NCBI GenBank assembly: GCA_019357535.2 | Contig: CP079955.1 | Location: 1,550,001 to 1,614,000 of the forward strand | Length of the DNA stretch: 64,000 nt | Direction of reading: 5' to 3' | Origin: Macrococcus sp. 19Msa1099 | GTDB lineage: Bacteria > Bacillota > Bacilli > Staphylococcales > Staphylococcaceae | Part shown: positions 35,281 through 44,521 of the stretch, piece after piece | Layout: every line of letters begins with the position of its first letter | Numbering within the stretch: position 1 is the first letter of the stretch | Made by a program: the position numbers and the translations under genes | Notes under the pieces: model-generated | The model's database searches: none | Told to the model about the DNA's origin: nothing | What the model saw: only the letters and a program-made list of their open reading frames with translations

Positions 35281-36368
35281 CGTATCCTCCTTAATGTTAA
35301 TAGAATGATTGCTAAGCTGCATAATAGAATGGGGAGCCAAATGTTAAGTTGTATATTGCGAGATAGCATTTGTGGACTTGTATCCTGATAGCCGGATTCT
35401 AACGTAATACTCTTATCTTCTATCCATTGCAGCAGAATGTGAAGCGGGCCATTCTGAAAGAAATTTAATGTTGTATCCTTCACCATCGCCTCTCCTAATA
35501 AGTTGCTGAAACGCTTCGGTGTATCTCCTATGCCATCACCATCCAGATCCATTATGGATGGGTCGTCATACATATTATTGCGGAACTGATGCTGCTGTTC
35601 ATCGATATTCGCAATCGATATATTATTGCTGAAACGATTGTCCTGTATCGGGATATCCGACTGATAAATTTCGATACTATTGAGATTACGTTCGAAATCA
35701 TTTTTAGTAATATGACTCTTTGTCATCTCTTGTACGCTCAGAGCCGTACTGTTTTGAATGAACTGATTGTTCTTTACGTGTATATCCGTACTCTTATAGA
35801 GCGTCATCCCTGTTGCGTTCAATACTTGCTGATCCACAATCTTATTATGTGTAATCTTAATGTTGTCAGATACCATCAGCATAATACCTGTAACGTTATT
35901 GCGTACGACACTGCGCTCTAGTTCACCATGATTTACATACATGAAATGGATGCCATACCGATTATTTCTAGAAGATATATTGCGCATATTAACGCGTTCA
36001 ACATGTTCAAGGTAGACGCCATCCTTTGTATGAGAGATATCTATATTATCCAGTTTTATTTGTGATGAATTCTCAATATGAATTCCATTTGCTTTTCCAT
36101 TGCCGATTATCTTAATATTTTTTAGTGTAACGTCGCGGCTATTCGAAATGGTGATCGGTGGTGCAGAACCAGAATAACGTATCGTTACATCTTTAATCGT
36201 CGTATGATCCTTAGTAATATGAATTGGTTCTGTCACAATTTTCTCGCTATGCACGTTCGCATGTGCATCCATATGACACAGAATAATCGCAAGAAAGAGA
36301 CAAATAAAGATTATCTGTCCCTTCGTTGTTCTATTCACTGTGATGTTCATGACTTTCGTGACTTTCAT
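35277..36368 (-). CDS. nosD: NosD-like copper-processing protein
   Basis: Up to 363 residues: a signal peptide (IIFICLFLAIILCHMDAHA), a right-handed parallel beta-helix built of NosD-type repeats (for example HIENSSQIKLDNIDIS and NRYGIHFMYVNHGELERSV), and a C-terminal membrane helix with an RRIR tail. A DLDGDGIGD motif near residue 275 is typical of NosD. NosD helps mature the copper site of nitrous oxide reductase. The start is ambiguous (36368 or 36350), within the end of the upstream nosL gene, with no clear ribosome site, so coupling is likely. Confidence 0.86.
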   Translation of the reverse strand: MKVTKVMNITVNRTTKGQIIFICLFLAIILCHMDAHANVHSEKIVTEPIHITKDHTTIKDVTIRYSGSAPPITISNSRDVTLKNIKIIGNGKANGIHIENSSQIKLDNIDISHTKDGVYLEHVERVNMRNISSRNNRYGIHFMYVNHGELERSVVRNNVTGIMLMVSDNIKITHNKIVDQQVLNATGMTLYKSTDIHVKNNQFIQNSTALSVQEMTKSHITKNDFERNLNSIEIYQSDIPIQDNRFSNNISIANIDEQQHQFRNNMYDDPSIMDLDGDGIGDTPKRFSNLLGEAMVKDTTLNFFQNGPLHILLQWIEDKSITLESGYQDTSPQMLSRNIQLNIWLPILLCSLAIILLTLRRIR

Positions 36369-36933
36369 TCATATCTTTCATCTTTTTGTGCTTCTCCATA
36401 AAGCGCATCATCGCTTTCTGATCAACAGCAGCAAGCTGCTCTACTTCAGTATGATGCTCATGTGCGAATGCCTGTGCATCCTTATCTTCTTTAAAGCTCG
36501 CGATACCCACATTCATCGGTGTCTTAATCTCACCTTTAACAAACTTCGCATCGCTGACATTGATCCATTCTGATGTCTTGTGGTCACGTACAAACTTCGC
36601 TTTCATCTTCTTGTCCGACTTACGCTCATAGTTTAAGAGACAGAACAGGTCATCGAAGAAATAGTTCTTACCATCTTCTCCTATCGCTTGTGCTGAATAT
36701 TTACCCATAGCATCAGACTTTTGATAGACTTTCATATCACACGCAGCACATTTTGTATCTTCTTTCGGCTCTTTTAAAGAATAGCCGTCTACTTTAGTCG
36801 TCTGCTGGTCCGCTTTAATCTGCTCAGTCTTAGCCGCCGTCTTCTCTTTCGTCTGTTCCGATTGTTTCGTTTCTGCATTACCACACGCCGCAAGTAGTAA
36901 TGATGTTGCAAGTAGCACTGTTGTCTTTTTCAT
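36331..36933 (-). CDS. nosL: NosL-like copper-binding lipoprotein with His-rich tail
   Basis: A 200-residue lipoprotein: lipobox LLAACG, a Lys/Thr/Glu linker, then CAACDMKVYQ, the CxxCxM motif, and FFDDLFCLLNYE. A His-rich end (NESHESHEHHSE) could bind extra metal. ATG 36933 follows AGGGGGAA. It is the first gene of the five-gene minus-strand cluster and overlaps nosD by up to 38 bp. Confidence 0.88.
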   Translation of the reverse strand: MKKTTVLLATSLLLAACGNAETKQSEQTKEKTAAKTEQIKADQQTTKVDGYSLKEPKEDTKCAACDMKVYQKSDAMGKYSAQAIGEDGKNYFFDDLFCLLNYERKSDKKMKAKFVRDHKTSEWINVSDAKFVKGEIKTPMNVGIASFKEDKDAQAFAHEHHTEVEQLAAVDQKAMMRFMEKHKKMKDMNESHESHEHHSE

Positions 36934-37148
36934 CTGTATTCCCCCTAATCAATAATTACAATGATAATTTTATAGGAAGGGAGATGCCTTATTTGTATAT
37001 AAATGTGAATAAATCATGATGAAAGTAAGTCAAAATTTTAAAAATTAAAATCATCGCGTGTAAATTCATGATTTGTCTATGGACATTTGTAAAACTTAGA
37101 ACAACACTAGGAATTAATGGAAGATCGGTTGAAATTGTTTTCTATCTT

Positions 37149-37171
37149 GAAATTAGCGTCGTGCCAAATTC
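37149..37171. repeat. Single dispersed hairpin repeat
   Basis: One copy of the GAAATT(G/A)GC ... GCCAAATTC motif of the 33230 array, in the 289-bp gap between the nos-like cluster and the fmd genes. A degenerate relative is at 38763-38785 and another at 48107-48133. The rest of 36934-37195 shows only promoter-type AT-rich sequence. Confidence 0.7.
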
Positions 37172-37195
37172 ACACCTTAATTCCTTACCAAAAAA

Positions 37196-37217
37196 ACACC
37201 CCACATGTGTGAGGTGT
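37196..37217 (-). terminator. Terminator of fmdA-fmdB
   Basis: Arms ACACCCCACA and TGTGAGGTGT form a stem (one G-U pair on the minus strand) followed by TTTTTTT on the minus strand. Confidence 0.82.
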
Positions 37218-37222
37218 CACAA

Positions 37223-37492
37223 TTATACTGTCCAAGACATTGGATTCTTATTCTTATTCAAACTTTTAATATTACTCGTCGGTAAGTTTTCTCTTTTAAC
37301 GACTTTCGGTGTCATGCCTGCGTTAATTCGATTATATAACTTCGGGTCCATATGGTTTGTTCTGAAACTCTTGAATACTCTCGATGTCACTCGTGAGCAT
37401 TCCGGACATTCATCCTCTTTTAAGTTACTGTTCATTGATTTCCACGTATCATATTGTCCGCATGCTGGACACTCAAATGTATACTTCGGCAT
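37223..37492 (-). CDS. fmdB: FmdB-family zinc-ribbon protein
   Basis: An 89-residue protein with an N-terminal zinc ribbon (YTFECPACGQYDTW, then DECPECSRVTSRVFKSF). The four cysteines are at CPxC and CPxC. FmdB proteins accompany formamidase genes and may regulate or stabilise them. Its ATG overlaps the fmdA stop by one base. Confidence 0.85.
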   Translation of the reverse strand: MPKYTFECPACGQYDTWKSMNSNLKEDECPECSRVTSRVFKSFRTNHMDPKLYNRINAGMTPKVVKRENLPTSNIKSLNKNKNPMSWTV

Positions 37493-38679
37493 TATTCATC
37501 AATCTTTGGAATAATATTATTTGTAAAGATTTCCTTAGGTAGAGATAACGTACAGCATGCATTTGGAATATCTACTATGCCACCAATATTCCCTTGTACA
37601 GGTGCTGACCCGAGTAACATATATGCTTGTTCTCCTGTATAGCCGCATGTCTTCAAGAATTCAATCGCATTTAAGCAGGCATTACGGTATGCAGTGTTGG
37701 CATCAAGGTAAAGCTGGTCTCCAGAGAATTCATTAACAGAGATCCCTTCGAATACGAGATATTCATTATAATGCGGCATTACTGGCCCTGGTTGGAATGC
37801 CGGGTTCTTCTTAATCTTATATTTCTCCATGCCACCTTTAATCACATGGACTTTAAGTTCAATCCATCCAGGAATTTCAATTCCTCCACAGAATGTAATC
37901 TCTCCATCACCTTGTGAGAAATGTAGATCTCCTACTGATAGCTTAGCCCCATCAACGAATACTGGGAAATAGACGCGTGAACCTTTTGATAAGTTCTTAA
38001 TATCACAGTTCCCACCGTTTTCACGAGGCGGCACTGTTCTCGCACCTTCTTTTGCTACGCGATCGAAGTCCGCTCCTTTAAGTGTTCCGAGCACACATGA
38101 ATCTGGATCTGGCAGCTCTGCAAGCGCTGGTACACGATTCGGGTTAGTGTCTACTAATGCTTTTTCACGGCGATTCCATTCATCTAGCATCTCCTGACTT
38201 GGTGCAACACCCATTAATCCTGGATGTATAATTCCTGCGAACTTAACGTTCGGTACGTGACGACTCGTTGCATAGATACCTTCAAAATCCCAGATAGACT
38301 TTGCAGCTTTCGGATAGTGTTCGACTAAGAAGCTTCCCCCATTTTCTTTCGCGAATATTCCATTGAATCCCCACTCATGTGCACTGAATGTTCCAATGTC
38401 CAGGATATCTACGACAAGTAAGTCGCCAGGCTCCACCCCATTGACATGAACAGGTCCACTCAATACATGGACACGCTTTAAGTTTACCTTTTCGATATCA
38501 GATGGATCATCGTTATTGCTTATCTGTCCATCTGTCCAGTCCAGACATTCCATCTTGAAGACCTCACCAGGCTCTACCGAGAATGCTGCCGGAATATCAG
38601 GATGCCATCTGTTATGCCCCGGATGTTTTTGCTCATGCATCTTCTTCTTCAAGTCAATTTCAAAAACCTTTTTCGCCAT
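37492..38679 (-). CDS. fmdA: Formamidase (acetamidase/formamidase family)
   Basis: A 395-residue amidase that hydrolyses formamide to formate and ammonia. Family stretches include GHNRWHPDIPAAFSVEPGE, GDLLVVDILDIG, HPGLMGVAPSQEML, VGDLHFSQGDGEITFCGGIE and GYTGEQAYMLLGSAPVQG. The length fits FmdA. It could consume formamide released by HutG. ATG 38679 follows AAGGGGGA. It is the first gene of the fmdA-fmdB unit. Confidence 0.93.
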   Translation of the reverse strand: MAKKVFEIDLKKKMHEQKHPGHNRWHPDIPAAFSVEPGEVFKMECLDWTDGQISNNDDPSDIEKVNLKRVHVLSGPVHVNGVEPGDLLVVDILDIGTFSAHEWGFNGIFAKENGGSFLVEHYPKAAKSIWDFEGIYATSRHVPNVKFAGIIHPGLMGVAPSQEMLDEWNRREKALVDTNPNRVPALAELPDPDSCVLGTLKGADFDRVAKEGARTVPPRENGGNCDIKNLSKGSRVYFPVFVDGAKLSVGDLHFSQGDGEITFCGGIEIPGWIELKVHVIKGGMEKYKIKKNPAFQPGPVMPHYNEYLVFEGISVNEFSGDQLYLDANTAYRNACLNAIEFLKTCGYTGEQAYMLLGSAPVQGNIGGIVDIPNACCTLSLPKEIFTNNIIPKIDE

Positions 38680-38827
38680 ACAAAATCCCCCTTAATTTTT
38701 AAAATTACACTTTTAGTTTACTTTAGTTTTCAGAATATTTCAAATTTAATAAAGAGTTTTTGAAATTAGCGCCGTTCACAGCTAATCCCTAGTCATACGA
38801 ACAATTTTCTAGATTTGTATAGACATT

Positions 38828-38841
38828 CATCTATATAGATG
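38828..38841 (+). promoter_or_regulatory. ArsR operator of the ars operon
   Basis: CATCTATATAGATG is a perfect 14-bp palindrome 36 bp before arsR, followed by TTAATCTATG, a degenerate third half site. This resembles known ArsR sites in staphylococci. Confidence 0.75.
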
Positions 38842-38877
38842 TTAATCTATGTTTGTATTAAATCAAGGAGGTTTATT

Positions 38878-39195
38878 ATGACTTATAAAGCTTTAGCAGC
38901 AACACTGAAAGTATTGTCTGACGCGAGTCGTCTTGAAATATTGGATATACTTTCTTGTGGTGAACGTTGTGCTTGTGATCTACTCGAACACTTCCAGTTT
39001 TCACAACCCACACTCAGCCATCATATGAAAACACTCGTGGATCAAGGTTTCGTAACGACATTTAAAGATGGTAACAAACGCATGTATCAGCTGAACCACG
39101 ATAAGCTGAAGGATATTAACGATCACTTATCTTCACTGAGTGTATCGCAAGAAGCATGTATTTGTAACACGATGAAAAGAGGTGCGTGCCAGTGA
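38878..39195 (+). CDS. arsR: Arsenical resistance repressor
   Basis: A 105-residue ArsR/SmtB repressor. The arsenite-binding ERCACDLL (CxC) overlaps the first DNA-binding helix, and the recognition helix is [20 protein letters not shown] 38878 follows AAGGAGG; the frame continues upstream through the operator. Its stop overlaps the arsB start by one base. It releases the operon when As(III) or Sb(III) binds. Confidence 0.93.
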   Translation: MTYKALAATLKVLSDASRLEILDILSCGERCACDLLEHFQFSQPTLSHHMKTLVDQGFVTTFKDGNKRMYQLNHDKLKDINDHLSSLSVSQEACICNTMKRGACQ

Positions 39196-40484
39196 TGACA
39201 GCAGTCGCAATTGCTATATTTCTTATTACGTTAGTCTTTATTATCTGGCAGCCGAAAGGTCTAGACATCGGTATTACAGCAGTTGTCGGTGCGATTATTG
39301 CAATTATTACAGGTGTCGTCAGTTTCTCTGACGTACTTGAGGTCACAGGAATCGTGTGGAATGCTACGCTTACGTTTATCGCAGTGATCATCATCTCGCT
39401 TATATTAGATGAGATTGGTTTCTTTGAATGGGCAGCCATCCATATGGTCCGCGCCTCACACGGTAATGGTTTCAAGATGTTCGTCTATATTATGCTGCTT
39501 GGTGCTATTGTTGCTGCATTCTTTGCTAATGATGGTGCGGCACTGATATTAACACCGATTGTTCTGGCCATGGTGAGACGTCTCGGGTTCAATCAGAAGG
39601 TTATCTTCCCGTTTATTATTGCGAGTGGTTTTATCGCAGATACGACATCACTGCCTTTAATCGTCAGCAATCTCGTGAATATCGTCTCTGCGGATTACTT
39701 TAACATCGGATTTGTTGAATATGTCAGCCGTATGATTATTCCGAATCTCTTCTCGCTTGTTGCAAGCATCGTTGTTCTGTGGTTATATTTCAGGCAATCG
39801 ATACCACGTACATTTAATACGGATAATATTGGGACACCTGAAAGTGCGATCAAAGATATGAAACTCTTCAAGATGTCATGGATCGTGCTATTTATTCTCT
39901 TCATCGGTTACTTAAGCAGTGAATTTATCAATATCCCTGTTTCACTGATTGCAGGAGTCATTACAATTATCTTTATTGTATTAGCAAGCAAATCCCCTGC
40001 TGTTGACACGAGACAAGTTATTAAAGGGGCACCGTGGAACATCGTCTTCTTCTCTATCGGGATGTATCTCGTCGTCTTCGGTCTTAAGAACGTCGGTATC
40101 ACGACCGTGCTAGCAGATGTGCTTTCTACGATTTCTACATATGGCTTGTTCAGCAGCATCATGGGTATGGGCTTTATCGCTGCATTCCTATCATCTGTGA
40201 TGAACAATATGCCCACTGTGTTAATTGATGCCATTGCAATTGGTCAGTCCGATGCAACTGGATTATTAAAGGAAGGTATGATCTATGCGAACATTATCGG
40301 TTCAGATCTAGGTCCTAAGATTACACCGATTGGCTCACTTGCCACACTGTTATGGCTACATGTACTCTCACAAAAAGGTGTGAAGATTTCATGGGGAACA
40401 TATTTTAAAACAGGGATTGTCATCACGATTCCAGTTTTATTCGTTACATTGTTCGGACTTTATTTAACATTAATATTATTTTAA
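39195..40484 (+). CDS. arsB: Arsenite efflux pump
   Basis: A 429-residue membrane protein with 12 hydrophobic helices, of the ArsB/Acr-type ion transporter superfamily. Hallmarks are [19 protein letters not shown] and [12 protein letters not shown], the NDG/NNM signatures, and [19 protein letters not shown]. It exports As(III) driven by the proton gradient, as no arsA ATPase gene is present. ATG 39195 overlaps the arsR stop (TGATG); an in-frame GTG at 39186 is less likely. Confidence 0.95.
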   Translation: MTAVAIAIFLITLVFIIWQPKGLDIGITAVVGAIIAIITGVVSFSDVLEVTGIVWNATLTFIAVIIISLILDEIGFFEWAAIHMVRASHGNGFKMFVYIMLLGAIVAAFFANDGAALILTPIVLAMVRRLGFNQKVIFPFIIASGFIADTTSLPLIVSNLVNIVSADYFNIGFVEYVSRMIIPNLFSLVASIVVLWLYFRQSIPRTFNTDNIGTPESAIKDMKLFKMSWIVLFILFIGYLSSEFINIPVSLIAGVITIIFIVLASKSPAVDTRQVIKGAPWNIVFFSIGMYLVVFGLKNVGITTVLADVLSTISTYGLFSSIMGMGFIAAFLSSVMNNMPTVLIDAIAIGQSDATGLLKEGMIYANIIGSDLGPKITPIGSLATLLWLHVLSQKGVKISWGTYFKTGIVITIPVLFVTLFGLYLTLILF

Positions 40485-40501
40485 AGATTTGAGGGATTTT
40501 T

Positions 40502-40897
40502 ATGGAGAAGAAGACACTTTATTTTATTTGTACAGGAAACTCCTGTCGCAGTCAGATGGCTGAAGGATGGGGAAAGCACATTCTAGGAGATACATGGAAC
40601 GTTTATTCAGCAGGAATTGAAACACATGGTGTGAATCCTAAAGCCATTGAAGCAATGAAAGAGGTGGGAATTGATATCTCTCATCATACATCAGACTTGA
40701 TCGATCAGGATATTCTAAACAACTCAGACCTCGTCGTTACTTTATGTAGTGATGCGGATAATAATTGTCCAGTTCTGCCACCGAATGTAAAGAAAGAACA
40801 CTGGGGATTTGATGACCCTGCTGGTAAAGCATGGTCAGAATTCCAACGTGTCAGAGATGAGATTGGTCACGCAATCGAACAATTTAAATTAAGATAG
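40502..40897 (+). CDS. arsC: Arsenate reductase, thioredoxin-dependent
   Basis: A 131-residue enzyme that reduces arsenate to arsenite for export by ArsB. The P-loop [10 protein letters not shown] holds nucleophile Cys10; Cys82 and Cys89 are in [15 protein letters not shown]. These three cysteines define the plasmid pI258-type ArsC, regenerated by thioredoxin. It follows arsB by 17 bp and ends the operon. Confidence 0.96.
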   Translation: MEKKTLYFICTGNSCRSQMAEGWGKHILGDTWNVYSAGIETHGVNPKAIEAMKEVGIDISHHTSDLIDQDILNNSDLVVTLCSDADNNCPVLPPNVKKEHWGFDDPAGKAWSEFQRVRDEIGHAIEQFKLR

Positions 40898-40898
40898 C

Positions 40899-40933
40899 AA
40901 AATGACTGTGCTTGTTACAAGCACAGTCATTTT
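40899..40933 (+). terminator. arsRBC terminator
   Basis: A 16-bp perfect stem (40899-40914 with 40918-40933) with a 3-nt loop, ending in TTTT. Confidence 0.92.
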
Positions 40934-40984
40934 ATATCTAAACTTCCCTTGCAAAATGTTTATAGAAAATTATATTTAATATAT

Positions 40985-41026
40985 AGAATTCAATAGATAA
41001 AAATGAATCTATTGAATTCTTTTTTC
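40985..41026 (+). terminator. Second terminator after ars
   Basis: A 14-bp perfect stem (40985-40998 with 41007-41020) with an 8-nt loop is followed by TTTTTCT. It lies 50 bp after the first and gives a tandem stop. Confidence 0.85.
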
Positions 41027-41056
41027 TATCAACTTTAGTGATTTAATCATTATAAA

Positions 41057-41087
41057 AACACAAGTAGCAAAATCAACTACTTGTGTT
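41057..41087 (-). terminator. Terminator of the NRAMP-like gene at 41098
   Basis: An 11-bp perfect stem (41057-41067 with 41077-41087) with a 9-nt loop is followed on the minus strand by TTTTTATAA. Confidence 0.87.
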
Positions 41088-41097
41088 CATATCTATA

Positions 41098-42312
41098 TTA
41101 TCCAAAATATTCAGCCATGCTTTGGATTGAGAAAAGTCCTGCGAATATCGTTACGATGACTGCAAATACACCGAGCCAGAATATCCATTTCGGATGTTCA
41201 TAGTCCCCAACAATCGATTTCTTTCTTGATGCAATGAGTATCGCTGTCAGTGACACCGGTAAGATGAGTCCATTGAACGCACCTGCAAGTACCAGTAGCT
41301 CAACAGGTTTCCCTACAAATGAAAATATTGTTGTAGATATCACGATAAATAATATGACGACGATATTGTTATGCTTTAGAAACCATGGGTGGAATCCTTT
41401 TAAGAATGATGCACTTGTATACGCTGCTCCGATTACAGAAGACATTGCAGCCGCTAGTAACACTAATCCAAATATGCGTGGGCCAATATCACCAAGCGCA
41501 TGATAGAATACCGATGCTGGTGGATTATCCGGATTCAATTTAACCCCTGTGGATACTACGCCTAACACAGCTAGAAATAGTAACATACGCATCACACCTG
41601 TTGTCACAATACCCGTGTTTGCTGCTTTTGTGATAAACGGTAGGTTCTCTTTTCCTGTCATTCCAGCATGAATCAATCTATGCGCTCCTGCAAATGTTAT
41701 ATATCCACCGACTGTACCACCTACGATTGTAATGATCGGCATCACAAGTGCAAATGGATTATCAGGCAAGACCATTTTTGTTGCTGCTTCAGCATATGGT
41801 GGATTCACTTTAAACATAACGAAGGCAACAATCAATATCATAGAAATCCCTAATACTTGTGTCACAATATCCATTGCTTTTTGTGCATGTCGACTAGAGA
41901 ATACAAGAATTGCTACAATCCCTGTAATGATCGCGCCAACCTTCACATCCATGCCAAGTAAGGCATTAAACCCGAGTCCTGCACCTGCGACATTTCCGAT
42001 ATTAAATGCAAGACCACCAAGAACAATGAGTATTGAAATTACAGTTCCGAGTCCTGGCATTACTTCATTGGCAATCACCTGTCCTCGTTTTCCGGTTACC
42101 GTCAGTACACGCCATACATTTAACTGTGCACCAATATCAATGATGATACTTACTAAAATCGCAAACGCAAAGCTTGCTAAATATTTTTCTGTAAATATTG
42201 TGGTTTGTGTTAAGAAAGCAGGCCCAATCGCTGAAGTTGCCATCAGGAAAATTGCGCCTAATAGTAATCTTCTTTGAGCTGCTGTCATTTTTTGCTTTTT
42301 TCTTTTTTCCAT
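41098..42312 (-). CDS. NRAMP-fold transporter, atypical
   Basis: A 404-residue membrane protein with about 11 helices, related to NRAMP/YcsG proteins. The canonical DPGN metal-binding motif in helix 1 is absent (SAIGPAFLTQTTIF in its place). The MPH motif of helix 6 is replaced by GGTVGGYITFAGAHRLI. Divalent metal transport is therefore doubtful. ATG 42312 follows AAAGGAGATG. It is a close paralogue of the gene at 42538 but is separated from it by a terminator. Confidence 0.83.
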   Translation of the reverse strand: MEKRKKQKMTAAQRRLLLGAIFLMATSAIGPAFLTQTTIFTEKYLASFAFAILVSIIIDIGAQLNVWRVLTVTGKRGQVIANEVMPGLGTVISILIVLGGLAFNIGNVAGAGLGFNALLGMDVKVGAIITGIVAILVFSSRHAQKAMDIVTQVLGISMILIVAFVMFKVNPPYAEAATKMVLPDNPFALVMPIITIVGGTVGGYITFAGAHRLIHAGMTGKENLPFITKAANTGIVTTGVMRMLLFLAVLGVVSTGVKLNPDNPPASVFYHALGDIGPRIFGLVLLAAAMSSVIGAAYTSASFLKGFHPWFLKHNNIVVILFIVISTTIFSFVGKPVELLVLAGAFNGLILPVSLTAILIASRKKSIVGDYEHPKWIFWLGVFAVIVTIFAGLFSIQSMAEYFG

Positions 42313-42503
42313 GGTCATCTCCTTTAATTTCGAAATAATAAGTCTTAGATTTGAGATTATACATGTATATTTTTTTCGCCACAACAGTCTGAGTCAACAA
42401 AATTATATTCTTGTAAGTTTATAGTTGTTATGTTATTTTCTTAGGTTAGTCTATTTTTTGAATTTGTACCCTACAAGATTGGTATAGCGTCCATTTCGTA
42501 CGA

Positions 42504-42532
42504 CAAAAAAACACCTCACTGATGTGAGGTGT
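42504..42532 (-). terminator. Terminator of the pxp/acc/NRAMP operon
   Basis: A 9-bp perfect stem (42511-42519 with 42524-42532) with a 4-nt loop is followed on the minus strand by seven T residues. Confidence 0.88.
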
Positions 42533-42537
42533 AAGTA

Positions 42538-43746
42538 TTAGCTATTCCATAGATCAATCAATGCCTGGATTGAGAAGAACCCAGCGCCGATTGTTGCAAG
42601 TACTGCAATTACACCGAGGACAAGTAGCCACGTTGGATGTTTGTAATCACCAACGATACGTTTATTTTTAGATGCAATCAAGATTGCTGATAATGTAATC
42701 GGTAAGATTAGTCCATTGAATGCGCCTGCTAAGATTAATAATTTAACAGGTTTACCGATTGTTACAAATACGATTGTCGAGAATACGATAAAGATAATGA
42801 TTACAATATTGTTATATTTCGAGAATACCGGATGAAATCCTTTCAAGAATGATGCACTCGTATAAGCAGCACCAATTACCGATGTTAATGCGGCTGCTAA
42901 TAATACTAATCCGAATATACGTGGTCCAATTGGTCCTAATGCATGCTGGAATGCTGATGCCAGTGGGTTATCAGGGTTTAATGATACACCTGTTGCCACT
43001 ACACCTAATACTGCTAAGAATAAGAAGAAACGCATCACACCTGTTGTAATAATCCCTAAGTTTGCTGCACGTGATACGAATGGTAAGTTCTTCTGTCCCA
43101 CCATGCCATCATCAATCAGGCGATGGGCACCGGCGAATGTAATATATCCTCCTACTGTTCCACCAACGATTGTAATGATCGGCATAATAAGTGCTGCTGG
43201 ATTATCCGGCATCACCATCTTTGTCACTGCTTCTCCATATGGCGGTTGTGTCTTAATCATTACGAATGCTACTGTCAGTAACATGAGTACACCCAGAATT
43301 TGAGTGATGACGTCCATGATTTTAGCGCCACTCTTACTTGAGAAGATGATAATTGCAAGGATTGCCGTAATCACTGCACCGAGACGTACATCAATGCCAA
43401 ATAAAGCATTGAACCCAAGACCTGCTCCAGCGACATTCCCGATGTTGAACGCAAGTCCACCCATCACAATCAAGATTGCAATGAAACTTCCGAGTCCTTT
43501 AAATACTTCGTTTGCAATATCCTGGCCACGTTTCCCTGTCACAGTTAAGACGCGCCAAATGTTAAGCTGCGCACCGATGTCAATGACAATACTGATCAAG
43601 ATGGCAAAGGCAAAGCTTGCAAGATGCTTTTCAGTAAATACAGTTGTCTGCGTTAAGAATGCCGGCCCGATTGCTGATGTTGCCATCAGGAAGATTGCAC
43701 CGAAGAGCAGACGCTTCTGTGCTGCTGTCATTTTTTGTTTTTCCAT
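42538..43746 (-). CDS. NRAMP-fold transporter, atypical (operon member)
   Basis: A 402-residue NRAMP-like membrane protein, about three quarters identical by eye to the gene at 41098. As there, the helix 1 DPGN and helix 6 MPH motifs are missing. Its position 21 bp after pxpA and the equivalent ycsG-ycsF arrangement in B. subtilis suggest a role with 5-oxoproline metabolism, such as uptake of the substrate; this is an inference. ATG follows AAGGGGAAA. Confidence 0.84.
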   Translation of the reverse strand: MEKQKMTAAQKRLLFGAIFLMATSAIGPAFLTQTTVFTEKHLASFAFAILISIVIDIGAQLNIWRVLTVTGKRGQDIANEVFKGLGSFIAILIVMGGLAFNIGNVAGAGLGFNALFGIDVRLGAVITAILAIIIFSSKSGAKIMDVITQILGVLMLLTVAFVMIKTQPPYGEAVTKMVMPDNPAALIMPIITIVGGTVGGYITFAGAHRLIDDGMVGQKNLPFVSRAANLGIITTGVMRFFLFLAVLGVVATGVSLNPDNPLASAFQHALGPIGPRIFGLVLLAAALTSVIGAAYTSASFLKGFHPVFSKYNNIVIIIFIVFSTIVFVTIGKPVKLLILAGAFNGLILPITLSAILIASKNKRIVGDYKHPTWLLVLGVIAVLATIGAGFFSIQALIDLWNS

Positions 43747-43767
43747 AGTATTTCCCCTTTGATTATG

Positions 43768-44520
43768 TTATATGGTTTGAATCTTGATTCCTTCGGTCTG
43801 TAATGCTTCGATAATTGCCTTTACGAAGGCTAATGCTTCTGGTCCGTCACCATGCACACAAATAGAATCTGCTTTAAGGTCAATAAGTTTACCTGATACT
43901 GTTTTGACTTGTTTATCACGTACCATACGTAATACATGTGCCACCGCTTCAGATTGCTCATGAATCATCGCATTATCTTGTTTGCGTGAAACTAATGTCC
44001 CTTTATCTGTATAATTACGATCTGCGAATACTTCATTGATTGCAGTCATGTCTTTCTTTTCTGCTGCTTTAACGAGCGTACCACCTGAGATGCCCATGAC
44101 CTTAAGTTCCGGGTTAAAGTTGTAGATGGCATTGACGATAGCATTTGCCAGTCCTTCATCACCACTTGTCGCATTATAGAGTGCACCATGGGGTTTAACA
44201 TGGTTAATAGTAACACCATGTTTCTTACAGAATGCGTCGATGGCACCGAGTTGATAGGTGATTAAGTTTTCTACTTCATCATACGTCATATCTAGGTTAC
44301 GTCGACCGAACCCTTGCAGGTCTGGATATCCTGGATGTGCACCGATACCTGTACCATGTGCTTTACAACGTTCTATCGTCTGATTTAATACATTAAAGTC
44401 ACCTGCATGCATCCCACAAGCAATATTTGCTGAAGTAATCAACGGAATAATCGCTTCATCATTGCCTATCTTATAGTTACCGAAACTTTCGCCTAAATCC
44501 GCATTTAAGTCAATGAACAT
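43768..44520 (-). CDS. pxpA: 5-oxoprolinase subunit A (LamB/YcsF family)
   Basis: A 250-residue subunit of the ATP-dependent 5-oxoprolinase PxpABC, which opens 5-oxo-L-proline to glutamate. Family motifs are [12 protein letters not shown] at the start, [22 protein letters not shown] and [11 protein letters not shown]. It lies directly after accC (1 nt gap) in the operon with pxpB and pxpC. Confidence 0.93.
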   Translation of the reverse strand: MFIDLNADLGESFGNYKIGNDEAIIPLITSANIACGMHAGDFNVLNQTIERCKAHGTGIGAHPGYPDLQGFGRRNLDMTYDEVENLITYQLGAIDAFCKKHGVTINHVKPHGALYNATSGDEGLANAIVNAIYNFNPELKVMGISGGTLVKAAEKKDMTAINEVFADRNYTDKGTLVSRKQDNAMIHEQSEAVAHVLRMVRDKQVKTVSGKLIDLKADSICVHGDGPEALAFVKAIIEALQTEGIKIQTI

Positions 44521-44521
44521 A

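Noticed and set aside
37068-37514. 148-codon plus-strand frame opposite fmdB
   Set aside because: It is antisense to a zinc-ribbon protein with a clear family pattern and crosses a terminator and a hairpin repeat.
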